Assembly: GCA_900143635.1 (NCBI GenBank)
Contig: FREY01000001.1
Location: 651,324 to 715,323, forward strand
Length of the DNA: 64,000 nucleotides
Source: Rhodobacteraceae bacterium Alg231-04
GTDB lineage: Bacteria > Pseudomonadota > Alphaproteobacteria > Rhodobacterales > Rhodobacteraceae
Direction of reading: 5' to 3'
Shown: piece by piece, positions 25,826 to 35,180 of the stretch
Layout: every line of letters begins with the position of its first letter
Position numbering within the stretch: the first letter of the stretch is position 1
Position numbers and translations under genes: made by a program
The notes under the pieces: generated by a model
What the model saw: only the letters and a program-made list of their open reading frames with translations
Databases searched by the model: none
Told to the model about the DNA's origin: nothing

Positions 25826-26743
25826 TTGGCCCGAGACCGATCACATAGCGAAGACTTCACCGGACCGCTGCGGCGGCTGCTGATTGCTGTCGTTTGTCTG
25901 GTGCTGGCGGTGACCTTCATCGTCTGGCGCATCGACAGCCCGCGCGTTGAACGGCTGCGTGCACAGGTACTGGACAGTATCGTACCCAATATGGACTGGG
26001 CGATGACACCGGTTACCGGCGCCGTGAACCTGTTCCGCAATTTCCAAAGCTATCAGCGCCTCGCCGACCAAAACCGCGAGCTGCGCTCGGAATTGCGCCA
26101 GATGCTGGCCTGGAAAGAGGCCGCCCTGCAGCTGGAGCAGGAAAACGCCCGGCTCTTGGACCTCAATAACGTGCGGCTGGACCCCAAGTTGACCTATATT
26201 ACCGGCGTGGTGATGGCCGACAGCGGATCGCCGTTTCGTCAGTCGGTGATGCTGAACGTCGGCGCCCGCGACGGCATTCGCGATGGCTGGGCGGCCATGG
26301 ACGGAATTGGACTCGTCGGGCGGATCTCCGGCACCGGCAAGAACTCGGCCCGTGTGGTGTTGCTGACTGATGCCGCCAGCGCCGTTCCGGCCGTGATCCA
26401 GCCCTCGCGCCGCTCTGCGCTGATCAAGGGCGACAATACCAACGCGCCGCTGATCGATTTTCTGGAAAACCCCGATGTGGTGCGCCCCGGCGACCGGGTG
26501 CTCACCTCCGGTGACGGAGAGGTCTTTCCCGCCGGGCTGCTGATCGGTCAGGTCGCCGAAGACCCCAATGGACGACTACGCGTCAACCTGTCTGCGGATT
26601 ACGAGCGGCTCGAATTCCTGCGTATTCTGCGCCACCACGGATCCGAGGCGGTGCGCGACCCCGGTGCGCTGGTGGTGCCTGCCCCCGGCGCAACCCTGCC
26701 CCGTCCACGGCCCGGAGACCTGTTGGGGGCTGAGGATGGCTAG
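25826..26743 (+). CDS. mreC: Rod-shape determining protein MreC
   Basis: A 305-residue protein with one membrane segment (about 15-35), a coiled coil (about 75-110: N-R-E-L-R-S-E-L-R-Q-M-L) and the periplasmic beta-domain with V-M-A-D-S-G-S-P-F-R-Q-S-V and G-D-R-V-L-T-S-G-D-G. It scaffolds PBP2 to MreD and RodA. The start is TTG at 25826, with GGGGAGA upstream. It follows mreB by 70 bases and overlaps mreD by 8 bases. Confidence 0.94.
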   Translation: MARDRSHSEDFTGPLRRLLIAVVCLVLAVTFIVWRIDSPRVERLRAQVLDSIVPNMDWAMTPVTGAVNLFRNFQSYQRLADQNRELRSELRQMLAWKEAALQLEQENARLLDLNNVRLDPKLTYITGVVMADSGSPFRQSVMLNVGARDGIRDGWAAMDGIGLVGRISGTGKNSARVVLLTDAASAVPAVIQPSRRSALIKGDNTNAPLIDFLENPDVVRPGDRVLTSGDGEVFPAGLLIGQVAEDPNGRLRVNLSADYERLEFLRILRHHGSEAVRDPGALVVPAPGATLPRPRPGDLLGAEDG

Positions 26744-27278
26744 CAAGACCGCCCCCAGCCGGACCTGGACCATGCGCGGCATCTTTCCGCTGCTGGCGCT
26801 GCTGATGATCTTTCTGCATCTGCTGCCGCTCGACACTCTGCCACGCCGCTGGGCGCCGCCGGACCTGCTGCTGGCGATGGCCTTTGCCTGGTGTTTCCGG
26901 CGCCCCGATTTTCTGCCGGTGCTGCTGCTGGCGGCGACCTTCTTCCTTGCCGATCTGGCCTATCAGCGCCCACCGGGCCTGATGGCGCTACTGTCGCTGT
27001 TGGGCTGCGAATATATCAAGTCGCGCGCCCTGCACCTGCGTGACACCACCTATGCCGGCGAATGGCTGGCCGCAGCCATGACCCTGACGGCCGTAATCCT
27101 CGCCAACCGCCTGATCCTTGGGGTGACCGGCGTGCCGCAGGCGCAGATCAGCCTGACCGTCACCCAGCTGGCCCTGACCATTCTGGCCTATCCGCCGGTG
27201 GCCCTGATCAGCCGCAAACTGCTGCAGGTTCGCCGCCTCAGCGCCGCCGAAGCCGAAGCGATGGGAGGCCGCCTGTGA
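26736..27278 (+). CDS. mreD: Rod-shape determining protein MreD
   Basis: A 180-residue inner-membrane protein of about five helices, consistent with MreD in length and hydrophobicity (L-L-A-L-L-M-I-F-L-H-L-L, P-P-D-L-L-L-A-M-A-F-A-W, F-L-P-V-L-L-L-A-A-T-F-F-L-A-D). The ATG at 26736 follows GAGG and overlaps the mreC stop by 8 bases. The GTG of mrdA overlaps its stop by four bases. MreD links MreC and MreB in the elongasome. Confidence 0.9.
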   Translation: MASKTAPSRTWTMRGIFPLLALLMIFLHLLPLDTLPRRWAPPDLLLAMAFAWCFRRPDFLPVLLLAATFFLADLAYQRPPGLMALLSLLGCEYIKSRALHLRDTTYAGEWLAAAMTLTAVILANRLILGVTGVPQAQISLTVTQLALTILAYPPVALISRKLLQVRRLSAAEAEAMGGRL

Positions 27279-29218
27279 AACGCAATCCACGCGAAAATGA
27301 AGAGACCCACCGCAAGCTCAGCCGCCGCGCCCTGTTTCTGGGCGGGCTGCAACTGGCCTTTGCTGGCGGTCTGGCGGCACGGATGCGCTATCTGCAGGTG
27401 GATCAGGCCGACCAGTTCCGCCTTCTGGCGGAGGAAAACCGCATCAATATGCGGCTGATCCCACCCGCGCGTGGCGAGATTTTTGACCGCAACGGGCTGA
27501 TCATCGCTCAGAACTCTCCCTCCTACCGCATCAATATCGTGCGCGAGGATGCCGGCGACGTGGACAAGGTGATTGCCGATCTCGCCCGGCTGATCAATCT
27601 GGACCCCGACGATCTGGAACGCGCCCGCGCCGAGATGCGCCGCTCGCCTCCCTTCCTGCCGGTGACACTGGCCGATCAGGTCAGCTGGGAAGACGTGTCC
27701 AAAGTGGCGGTGAACGCCCCGGCCCTGCCCGGCATCACGCCCGAGGTTGGCCTGGCCCGTCTCTATCCGCAAAAGGATGATTTCGCCCATGTCGTCGGCT
27801 ATGTCGGCCCGGTATCCGACTATGATCTGTCGCTGATCCGCGATCCCGAACCGGTGCTGCGCATCCCGCGTTTTCAGATCGGCAAGGTCGGGTTTGAGGC
27901 CAAGCGCGAGCCCCAATTGCGCGGCAGCGCCGGCGCCAAACGGGTCGAGGTGAACGCGGCCGGCCGGGTGATGCGCGAACTGGACCGGCGCGAAGGCATC
28001 AGCGGCGCAGATATGCAGCTGGCGCTCGACGCCAACCTGCAAAGCTATACCCAGGCTCGTCTTGGCGGCGAAAGCGCCGCTGCGGTGGTGATCGATGTGG
28101 AAAGCGGCGATCTGCGCGCCATTGTCTCGGCCCCCTCTTTTGACCCCAACCTGTTCGTGCGCGGCATTTCGGTGGCCGACTACGGGATGCTGACCGAAGA
28201 CCCCTATCGCCCGCTGGCCAACAAAACCGTGCAGGGTACCTATCCACCCGGCTCCACCTTCAAGATGGTGACCGCATTGGCCGCACTGGATGCGGGGCTG
28301 GTTGGCACCGACGACACCGTCTGGTGCCCCGGTCACCTGCAGGTGGCAGGCCGCCGTTTCCACTGTTGGAAGCGCGGCGGCCACGGCCATGTGGATCTCA
28401 ACACCTCGCTAAAACGCTCCTGCGATGTCTATTACTACGACGTGGCGCTGAAGGTCGGCATCGACAAGATTTCCGCCATGGCCAACAAGCTGGGCCTCGG
28501 CATTCGCCATGACCTGCCGATGTCGGCCGTGGCCGCCGGTCTGGCCCCCAACCGCGACTGGAAGTCCCGCGTTCACGGGCAGGACTGGCTGGTCGGCGAC
28601 ACTGCTAATGCTTCGATCGGGCAGGGTTTCATGCTGGCATCACCCATGCAGCTGTCTGTCATGGCCGCCCGCATTGCCACCGGTCGTTCGGTCACGCCGC
28701 GTTTGGTTAAATCTGTGAACGGTGTCGAACAGCCCAGCGGTGCGGGGGAAAGCCTCGGCCTCAACGAAAACCACCTGCGGATGATCCGCAAAGGGATGCA
28801 CTCGGTCTCCAATGACCGCCGCGGCACCGCCTATCGCTCGCGGATCATCGCAGAAGGCATGCGCATGGCCGGCAAGACCGGCACCAGCCAGGTCCGCAAT
28901 ATCACCAAGGCCGAACGCGCTGCCGGGGTGATCAGCAACAAGGACCTGCCGTGGGAGCGCCGCGACCACGCGCTCTTTGTCTGCTACGCCCCCTATGACA
29001 AACCCAAATACGCCGTGGCTGTTGTGGTCGAACACGGCGGCGGCGGCTCCACTGCTGCGGCGCCGATTGCCCGCGATGTCATGCTCGAAGCGCTCTATGG
29101 CGGCACCCCGCCGCTCGAGGCCTACCCGAAAGGCGACCGAACCCGCATCGGTGAACAGCAGGAGCGATTGAACCGCGAACGGCTGGACCGGCAAGTGGGC
29201 GGGAGTGACCGCGCATGA
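27275..29218 (+). CDS. mrdA: Penicillin-binding protein 2 (elongasome transpeptidase)
   Basis: A 647-residue class B PBP. One N-terminal membrane segment (about 18-35) precedes a dimerisation domain (R-G-E-I-F-D-R-N-G near residue 67) and the transpeptidase, with S-x-x-K as P-G-S-T-F-K near 325, S-x-N as S-C-D-V region K-R-S-C-D, and K-T-G-T-S near 530. It crosslinks new side-wall glycan made by RodA. The start is GTG at 27275, overlapping the mreD stop (GTGA); GGGAGG lies upstream. RodA follows with an ATGA overlap. Confidence 0.95.
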   Translation: MKRNPRENEETHRKLSRRALFLGGLQLAFAGGLAARMRYLQVDQADQFRLLAEENRINMRLIPPARGEIFDRNGLIIAQNSPSYRINIVREDAGDVDKVIADLARLINLDPDDLERARAEMRRSPPFLPVTLADQVSWEDVSKVAVNAPALPGITPEVGLARLYPQKDDFAHVVGYVGPVSDYDLSLIRDPEPVLRIPRFQIGKVGFEAKREPQLRGSAGAKRVEVNAAGRVMRELDRREGISGADMQLALDANLQSYTQARLGGESAAAVVIDVESGDLRAIVSAPSFDPNLFVRGISVADYGMLTEDPYRPLANKTVQGTYPPGSTFKMVTALAALDAGLVGTDDTVWCPGHLQVAGRRFHCWKRGGHGHVDLNTSLKRSCDVYYYDVALKVGIDKISAMANKLGLGIRHDLPMSAVAAGLAPNRDWKSRVHGQDWLVGDTANASIGQGFMLASPMQLSVMAARIATGRSVTPRLVKSVNGVEQPSGAGESLGLNENHLRMIRKGMHSVSNDRRGTAYRSRIIAEGMRMAGKTGTSQVRNITKAERAAGVISNKDLPWERRDHALFVCYAPYDKPKYAVAVVVEHGGGGSTAAAPIARDVMLEALYGGTPPLEAYPKGDRTRIGEQQERLNRERLDRQVGGSDRA

Positions 29219-30366
29219 GCTATCTTGAGTATCAGGCCAAATCCACGCCCACGGGCCTGCGCAAGGTCCTGCACCTGAACTGGCCGCTGACGCTGCTGCT
29301 GGCCACGGTCGCCTGCGTTGGCTTCATGATGCTCTATTCCGTGGCCGGCGGTTCCTTCAGCCCTTGGATGGAACCGCAGCTCAAACGGTTTCTGCTGGGT
29401 TTTGGCGTCATGCTGATCATCGCCATGGTGCCGATATGGTTCTGGCGCAATGTCTCAGCGGTGGGCTACATCGGTTCCGTCGCCCTTCTCCTCGCGGTGG
29501 AGTTCTTCGGCACGGTCGGCATGGGCGCCCAGCGCTGGATCGACCTCGGCTTTATGCGCCTGCAGCCCTCCGAGCTGATGAAAGTCACCCTGGTGATGCT
29601 GCTCGCCGCCTATTACGACTGGCTGCCGGCCGAACGAACTTCACGGCCCCTCTGGGTGATCCTGCCGGTGTTGCTGATCCTGTTTCCGACCTTTCTGGTG
29701 CTGCGTCAGCCCGACCTTGGCACCTCGATCCTGCTCTTGGCCGCTGGCGGCGGGGTGATGTTTCTGGCCGGCGTTCACTGGGCCTACTTCGCTGCCGTGA
29801 TCAGTGCAGCCATTGGTCTGGTCACAGCCGTCTTTCAAAGCCGCGGCACCGACTGGCAGCTGATCAAGGACTACCAGTTCCGCCGCATTGATACTTTCAT
29901 CGACCCCTCGCAGGACCCACTTGGGGCCGGTTATCACATCACCCAGTCCAAGATCGCCCTAGGTTCGGGCGGCTGGAACGGGCGCGGCTTCATGCAGGGC
30001 ACCCAGTCCCGCCTGAACTTCCTGCCGGAAAAACACACCGATTTCATCTTCACCACCATCGCCGAAGAGTTCGGCTTTATCGGCGGCTTCACGCTGCTGC
30101 TCATCTATATGCTGATCATCATCTTCTGCATTTCCACCGCGCTGGCCACCAAGGACCGCTTCTCATCCCTGGTGGTGCTTGGCATCGCGCTCAGCTTCTT
30201 TCTGTACTTCGCGGTCAATATGTCGATGGTGATGGGGCTGGCCCCGGTTGTCGGGGTGCCGCTGCCGATGGTCTCTTATGGCGGATCTGTGATGCTGGTG
30301 CTGCTGGCCGCCTTCGGCATCGTGCAAAGCGCCCATATCCACCGCCCCCGACAGGCCACCAGATAG
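29215..30366 (+). CDS. rodA: Rod-shape determining protein RodA (SEDS glycosyltransferase)
   Basis: A 383-residue SEDS protein with about ten membrane helices. Family landmarks are Q-R-W-I-D-L-G (near residue 104), L-Q-P-S-E-L-M-K, R-Q-P-D-L-G-T-S, the catalytic-loop region L-P-E-K-H-T-D-F-I-F-T and G-L-A-P-V-V-G-V-P-L-P-M-V-S-Y-G-G. It polymerises lipid II together with PBP2. It is the last gene of mreBCD-mrdA-rodA, and the next gene starts 9 bases later and may be read through. Confidence 0.96.
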   Translation: MSYLEYQAKSTPTGLRKVLHLNWPLTLLLATVACVGFMMLYSVAGGSFSPWMEPQLKRFLLGFGVMLIIAMVPIWFWRNVSAVGYIGSVALLLAVEFFGTVGMGAQRWIDLGFMRLQPSELMKVTLVMLLAAYYDWLPAERTSRPLWVILPVLLILFPTFLVLRQPDLGTSILLLAAGGGVMFLAGVHWAYFAAVISAAIGLVTAVFQSRGTDWQLIKDYQFRRIDTFIDPSQDPLGAGYHITQSKIALGSGGWNGRGFMQGTQSRLNFLPEKHTDFIFTTIAEEFGFIGGFTLLLIYMLIIIFCISTALATKDRFSSLVVLGIALSFFLYFAVNMSMVMGLAPVVGVPLPMVSYGGSVMLVLLAAFGIVQSAHIHRPRQATR

Positions 30367-30374
30367 GAACCTCC

Positions 30375-31307
30375 ATGACCTGCAATGTCCTTTATGCCGG
30401 CCGCCCGGATGCCTGGCCCACCTATCAGCCACTGCTGCGTGCCGCCCTGGACAGGGCAGGTGTAAAGGCAGACCTGCGCAATGATTTCTCCGCCGCAGAG
30501 ACCGATTATATCGTCTATGCCCCCAATGGGCCGGTGCAGGATTTCACCCCCTTCACCCGCCTCAAAGCGGTCCTCAGCCTCTGGGCCGGGGTGGAAAAAA
30601 TCACCCCCAACACAACCCTCACCCAACCGCTCTGCCGCATGGTCGACCCCGGCCTGACCGAGGGCATGGTGGAATGGGTCACGGGCCATACTCTGCGTTA
30701 TCACCTGTCGCTGGATCATTGGATCACCCATCAGGACGGCAGCTGGACACCGCGCGTGCCGCCACTTGCGCGCGAGCGCCGCGTAACGGTCCTTGGCCTC
30801 GGTGCTTTGGGGCTGGCCTGCGCTTCTTCACTGGCGCGCCTTGGTTTTGACGTCACCGGTTGGTCGCGTTCGAGAAAACAGGCAGACGGGATTGCCTGCC
30901 TGCACGGGGCGGATGGGCTGCAACAGGCACTCACCTCGGCCGAAATCGTCATCCTGCTGCTGCCTGACACCCCGGCGACCGAAAACACATTGAACGCAGA
31001 GACCCTCGCCCTGCTGCCTAAAGGTGCCAAGATCATCAACCCCGGTCGCGGCCCGCTGATCGACGACGCGGCCCTGATTGCGGCCCTCAACAGCGGCCAG
31101 ATTGGTCATGCCACCCTGGATGTGTTCCGCGTGGAGCCACTGCCCGCTGATCACCCCTACTGGGCCCATCCCAATGTGACAGTCACGCCGCATATCGCCG
31201 CCGAAACCCGCCCCATTACCGCCAGCGAAGCCATCGTTGAGAACATCCGCCGCGGCGAAGCGGGGGAACCCTTCCTGCATCTCGTGGACCGCAACCTCGG
31301 CTACTGA
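30375..31307 (+). CDS. ghrA: Glyoxylate/hydroxypyruvate reductase A-type 2-hydroxyacid dehydrogenase
   Basis: A 310-residue D-2-hydroxyacid dehydrogenase. The Rossmann motif G-L-G-A-L-G-L-A-C-A near residue 139 binds NAD(P)H; N-P-G-R-G-P-L-I-D-D (Arg), the V-E-P region and T-P-H-I-A-A-E-T (His) provide the catalytic residues. The length and the short N-terminal domain fit GhrA, which reduces glyoxylate and hydroxypyruvate. It starts 9 bases after rodA, so it may share that transcript, and a terminator follows. Substrate range is not certain. Confidence 0.85.
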   Translation: MTCNVLYAGRPDAWPTYQPLLRAALDRAGVKADLRNDFSAAETDYIVYAPNGPVQDFTPFTRLKAVLSLWAGVEKITPNTTLTQPLCRMVDPGLTEGMVEWVTGHTLRYHLSLDHWITHQDGSWTPRVPPLARERRVTVLGLGALGLACASSLARLGFDVTGWSRSRKQADGIACLHGADGLQQALTSAEIVILLLPDTPATENTLNAETLALLPKGAKIINPGRGPLIDDAALIAALNSGQIGHATLDVFRVEPLPADHPYWAHPNVTVTPHIAAETRPITASEAIVENIRRGEAGEPFLHLVDRNLGY

Positions 31308-31319
31308 GCCTGAAAGGCG

Positions 31320-31343
31320 AAAAGGGCACCGCGGCGCCCTTTT
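31320..31343 (+). terminator. Terminator after ghrA
   Basis: AAAAGGGCACC and GGCGCCCTTTT form a stem with one A-C mismatch, 12 bases after the ghrA stop. The A-run and T-run make it usable on both strands. Confidence 0.8.
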
Positions 31344-31351
31344 CCTCTTGC

Positions 31352-31373
31352 TTCAAATATCCCCGCCGGAGGC
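31352..31373. repeat. CCCGCCGGAGGC intergenic motif, copy 1
   Basis: CTTCAAATA then CCCCGCCGGAGGC lies in the convergent gap between ghrA and the M3 peptidase. A near copy is at 38367-38392. The GCCGGAGGC part contains the palindromic-like CCTCCGGCG core. Confidence 0.4.
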
Positions 31374-31393
31374 CGCGCCCGGCACGGGCGCAT

Positions 31394-33409
31394 CTACTCC
31401 GCTGCCAGACCGCGCCCTTTCAGCAACGCATCCACACCAGGCAGCCGACCACGGAAGGCCGTATAAAGCTCTGCCGGGTCTTTTGAGCCGCCGGTCGACA
31501 GGATGTTGTCCTCCAATGCCTTGGCACGTTCCGGATCAAAGGCTCCGCCTGCTTCTTCAAAGGCGGCGAATGCATCGGCGTCCATCACCTCGGACCACAT
31601 GTAGCTGTAATAGCCCGAGGAATAGCCGTCGCCAGCAAAGACATGGGCAAAATGCGGGGTGGCGTGGCGCATGATTATCGCTTTTGGCAGGCCGATCTCG
31701 GCCAGAACCTCGGCCTGTTTCGCCATCGGATCAGCCGGGGCCGCGCCCTCATGGAAGGCCAGATCGACAAGCGCCGAGGCAACATATTCCACCGTCTGGA
31801 ACCCCATATCAAAGGTCGCCGCGCCCAGAACCTTTTTCAGCAGGTCCTCCGGCATCGCCGCGCCCGTTTCCGCATGGGTGGCAAATTCCGCCAGCACCTC
31901 CGGCACCTCCAGCCAATGTTCGTAAAGCTGGCTCGGCAGTTCCACAAAATCGCGCGCCACAGATGTGCCCGAAATGCTCTCATAGCTCACATCCGACAGC
32001 ATCTGGTGGAGCGCATGGCCAAATTCATGGAACAGGGTGCGCGCATCATCCCAGCTCAAGAGCGCAGGCTCACCCTTGGCGAAATTGCAGACATTGATCA
32101 CCACCGGTGCCTGCACCGCCGGGACCTTCGCCTGCGCCCGCATCGCCGAACACCATGCCCCAGAGCGTTTTGATCCGCGCGCGAAGTAATCGCCGATGAA
32201 GACCGCAACATGCTCCCCGTTCCGGGTTACCTCCCAGGCGCGGCAGTCTTCGTGGTAAAGCGGCACGTCAAGCGGTGCGAATTCCAGCCCGAACAGCCGG
32301 TTGGCACAGGCAAAGGAGGCCTCGATCATCCGGTCCAGCTGCAGATATGGCTTCAGCTCCGCCTCATCCAGATCATGTTCCGCGACGCGACGCTTGTCCG
32401 CGTAATAGCGCCAGTCCCAGGGTTCCAGATCGCCGTTGATGCCATCTGCGCGCATCATGGCGGTCAGCACCTTGGCGTCCTCCTCGGCGCGCGCCTTGGC
32501 GGGGCCCCAAACATCCATCAGCAGCGATTTCACCGCCTCCGGCGTCTTGGCCATCTCGGTTTCCAACTTGTAGTCGGCGAAGGTTTCATACCCCAACAGC
32601 TTGGCGCGTTCTTCGCGCAAGGTCAGAATCTCTGCGGCAATGGCGCGGTTGTCCGTCTCACCACCATTGGCCCCGCGCGCAGCCCAGGCGTTGAACGCCT
32701 TTTCGCGCAGATCCCGGCGCGGCGAGAATTGCAGGAAAGGCGTGATGATCGACCGCGACAGGGTCACAACCGGGCCGTCCTTGCCCTTTTCTTTACCGGC
32801 CGCACGGGCCGCATCCACGACAAAGCCGGGCAGCCCTTCCAGATCGCCTTCCTCCAGCTCCATGAACCATTCACGCTCATCCGCCAGCAGGTTCTGGGTG
32901 AAGGAGGTGCCAAGGGTGGCCAACCGGCCTTTGATTTCCTGCATGCGGGTGTCTTCCGCGCCTTCCAGCGCCGCACCGCCGCGCACAAAGCCACGGCGCG
33001 TCAGCATCAGCACCCGGTTTTGTTCATCATTCAGATCCAGCGCATCGCGTTGCTGCCAAACCGATTCTACCCGCGTAAACAGCGCCTTATTGGCCGTGAT
33101 GGCCGAAAAATGCGCCGCCAGTTTGGGCGAAAATGCCCGCTGCAATTCCTCCCGCTTGGGGTTGCTGTCCGCACCTGCGACCGAAAAGAACACTGACAGG
33201 ACCTGTTCCATCGGCTGGCAGGGTGTCTCCAGCGCCTCGATCACATTGGCGAATGTGGCAGGCGCGGTGTTACCCGCAATGCCCGCGATCTGGGCGTTAT
33301 GTTCGGCCAGCGCCGCATCCAGCGCAGGGGCAAAATCCTCGTCCCCGATTTCGGCAAAGGGGGCGATCCCAAAGGGTGTGTCCCAGTCTTTCAACAGCGG
33401 ATTTGTCAT
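31394..33409 (-). CDS. M3 family metallopeptidase (oligopeptidase A / Dcp type)
   Basis: A 671-residue zinc peptidase. The metal site H-E-F-G-H-A-L-H near residue 460 has the two His and Glu of the HExxH motif, with a second Glu expected downstream. Upstream and downstream blocks (S-A-M-R-A-Q-A-K-V, D-F-V-E-L-P-S-Q-L-Y-E-H-W) are characteristic of M3A peptidases. It degrades short peptides, including cleaved signal peptides, in the cytosol. The frame extends 17 codons upstream, but the ATG at 33409 begins the conserved N-P-L-L. It is divergent from the PLP enzyme. Confidence 0.94.
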   Translation of the reverse strand: MTNPLLKDWDTPFGIAPFAEIGDEDFAPALDAALAEHNAQIAGIAGNTAPATFANVIEALETPCQPMEQVLSVFFSVAGADSNPKREELQRAFSPKLAAHFSAITANKALFTRVESVWQQRDALDLNDEQNRVLMLTRRGFVRGGAALEGAEDTRMQEIKGRLATLGTSFTQNLLADEREWFMELEEGDLEGLPGFVVDAARAAGKEKGKDGPVVTLSRSIITPFLQFSPRRDLREKAFNAWAARGANGGETDNRAIAAEILTLREERAKLLGYETFADYKLETEMAKTPEAVKSLLMDVWGPAKARAEEDAKVLTAMMRADGINGDLEPWDWRYYADKRRVAEHDLDEAELKPYLQLDRMIEASFACANRLFGLEFAPLDVPLYHEDCRAWEVTRNGEHVAVFIGDYFARGSKRSGAWCSAMRAQAKVPAVQAPVVINVCNFAKGEPALLSWDDARTLFHEFGHALHQMLSDVSYESISGTSVARDFVELPSQLYEHWLEVPEVLAEFATHAETGAAMPEDLLKKVLGAATFDMGFQTVEYVASALVDLAFHEGAAPADPMAKQAEVLAEIGLPKAIIMRHATPHFAHVFAGDGYSSGYYSYMWSEVMDADAFAAFEEAGGAFDPERAKALEDNILSTGGSKDPAELYTAFRGRLPGVDALLKGRGLAAE

Positions 33410-33521
33410 AGCGCATGTCTCCTTTGCGGTGACGCTATCGCGGCAAGCCACCGGTCGCAATCAGGCTTGCGCAATGAGGGTTACTTCCGCCAAGCTGATC
33501 GCATTGTATTGGGAGAGTTTC

Positions 33522-34730
33522 ATGGCCAAAGGCACCGGTTACACAGGCATTCAGACAACAGCAATTCACGCAGGCGACAAGCCAGACCCCACAACCAAAG
33601 CATCGGCCCCGCCGCTGCATATGTCCTCGACCTTCATATCCGACAGTGTGGCTGGCTTTTCGGCCCATGATCTGACCCCGGACAGCCCCTATACCTATGC
33701 CCGCTGGGCCAACCCAAACGTGGCCGCGCTGGAGGCCAAGATCGCCGCGCTGCAAGGCACCGAGGCCTGCCTTGGCACTGCCTCCGGCATGGCTGCCGCC
33801 GCGGCGATCTTCTTTACCTTCTTATCCTCTGGCGATCACCTGATCATCTCGGATGTGTCTTACGCCGGCGTGGCCGAGCTGGCACGCGAGACCCTGCCGC
33901 GCATGGGCATTGAAGTCACCGCGGTCAACATGTCCGATCTTGGTGCCGTTGCCGCCGCCCTGCGCCCGAATACAAAACTCATCCATTCGGAAAGCCCCGC
34001 CAACCCGATCCTGCGGCTGACGGATCTGAAGGCGGTCTCGGATATCGCTAAGTCTGCAGGCGCGCTGCATTCCACGGATGCGACCTTTGCCTCCCCCATT
34101 GGTATGGACACGCAGGCCCTTGGCATCGATCTGGTGATGCATTCTGCCACCAAATACATTGGCGGACACGGCGATGCGGTAGGCGGCGCCGTGGCGGGCC
34201 GGGCCGAGCTGATTTCCCAGATGCGCGCCGAGGCATCGATCCACCATGGCGGCATCCTGTCGCCTTTCAACGCCTGGCTGATCTCGCGCGGCTTGACCAC
34301 ATTGCCGCTGCGAATGAAGGCCCATGCAGCAGGCGCGCAGGCCGTGGCCGAATGGCTGGAAACCCACCCCCGCGTCACCAAGGTGATCTACCCCGGCCTG
34401 CCCTCACATCCGCAGTATGATCTGGCCCAACAGCAGATGCAGACCGCATCGGCGATGATCTCCTTTCAGGTCGGCGGTGCCGCCCGTGGCCGCGCCGTGG
34501 CACAGATGATGATCGACCATCTGGAGGTGATCCACTACGCAGTCTCGCTGGGTCATCACCGGTCATTGGTCTTCTGGATGGAGACCGAGGGGCTGATGGA
34601 GACCTCCTTCCAACTGCAGGGCGCGCAGGCTGATAGCTATCGCAGCTTTGCCGGTGACGGTATTTTCCGCCTGTCAGTCGGGCTGGAGGACGCCGAAGAC
34701 CTGATCACCGATCTGGATCGGGTGCTGTAA
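33522..34730 (+). CDS. Trans-sulfuration family PLP enzyme (cystathionine gamma-lyase/synthase or methionine gamma-lyase)
   Basis: A 402-residue fold-type I PLP enzyme. T-T-A-I-H-A-G-D (residue about 11), Y-T-Y-A-R-W-A-N-P near 59, G-T-A-S-G-M-A-A, and H-S-A-T-K-Y-I-G-G-H-G-D with the PLP Lys near 210 identify the Cys/Met metabolism family. Which reaction it runs (beta/gamma elimination or replacement) cannot be settled by motif; the cysteine typical of methionine gamma-lyase is not evident in the usual tyrosine region (S-Y-A-G). GGGAGA precedes the ATG at 33522. Confidence 0.88.
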   Translation: MAKGTGYTGIQTTAIHAGDKPDPTTKASAPPLHMSSTFISDSVAGFSAHDLTPDSPYTYARWANPNVAALEAKIAALQGTEACLGTASGMAAAAAIFFTFLSSGDHLIISDVSYAGVAELARETLPRMGIEVTAVNMSDLGAVAAALRPNTKLIHSESPANPILRLTDLKAVSDIAKSAGALHSTDATFASPIGMDTQALGIDLVMHSATKYIGGHGDAVGGAVAGRAELISQMRAEASIHHGGILSPFNAWLISRGLTTLPLRMKAHAAGAQAVAEWLETHPRVTKVIYPGLPSHPQYDLAQQQMQTASAMISFQVGGAARGRAVAQMMIDHLEVIHYAVSLGHHRSLVFWMETEGLMETSFQLQGAQADSYRSFAGDGIFRLSVGLEDAEDLITDLDRVL

Positions 34731-34767
34731 CGCATCCCCTCACCGGGCGGCGTCGTGCTGATATTGC

Positions 34768-35133
34768 TTAGCTTGCGGCGGCGGCCCAATCGACAAGGGC
34801 CGCTGGCAGAAAGTGGACCGAAACCCCTGCGGCATTCGCAGCAAGCGCGATGCGCCATTCGAACCGGCCCATGTCTCCGTCGCGGTCGATGATGACAATC
34901 ACCGGTTCTTTACCCGTGACCTCAGCCGCAAACAGCGCCTGCTGCACGCTGTCCAGACTGCTGCGTTTGTCCAACCCAAACTCGATCACCCGATTGGCGT
35001 TTTCGCAATCCACCCGGATCGAAGCCGCGCCGCTGGGATAGGTGAACCCATGCACCACCTCCGGCTCTCCGCCAAAGAGCGCGCCGCAGAGCATGGCAAT
35101 ATAATAGGCTTCGTTCATGGTGCAGTCCGGCAT
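34768..35133 (-). CDS. Hypothetical protein, about 121 residues
   Basis: I do not recognise this protein. It is acidic to neutral, has no signal peptide or membrane segment, and contains G-A-A-S-I-R-V-D-C-E-N, V-I-E-F-G-L-D-K-R-S-S-L-D-S-V-Q-Q-A-L-F-A-A-E and V-I-V-I-I-D-R-D-G. The alternation of strands with D, E and K faintly resembles a nuclease-like alpha/beta fold, but that is speculation. An ATG at 35118 is an alternative start. It lies between the convergent PLP enzyme and the ABC permease, where an ABC ATPase might have been expected. Confidence 0.6.
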   Translation of the reverse strand: MPDCTMNEAYYIAMLCGALFGGEPEVVHGFTYPSGAASIRVDCENANRVIEFGLDKRSSLDSVQQALFAAEVTGKEPVIVIIDRDGDMGRFEWRIALAANAAGVSVHFLPAALVDWAAAAS

Positions 35134-35180
35134 TATTCAACCGTTACCTGCCCGTTAAACGGATCCCAATCAACCCAAGG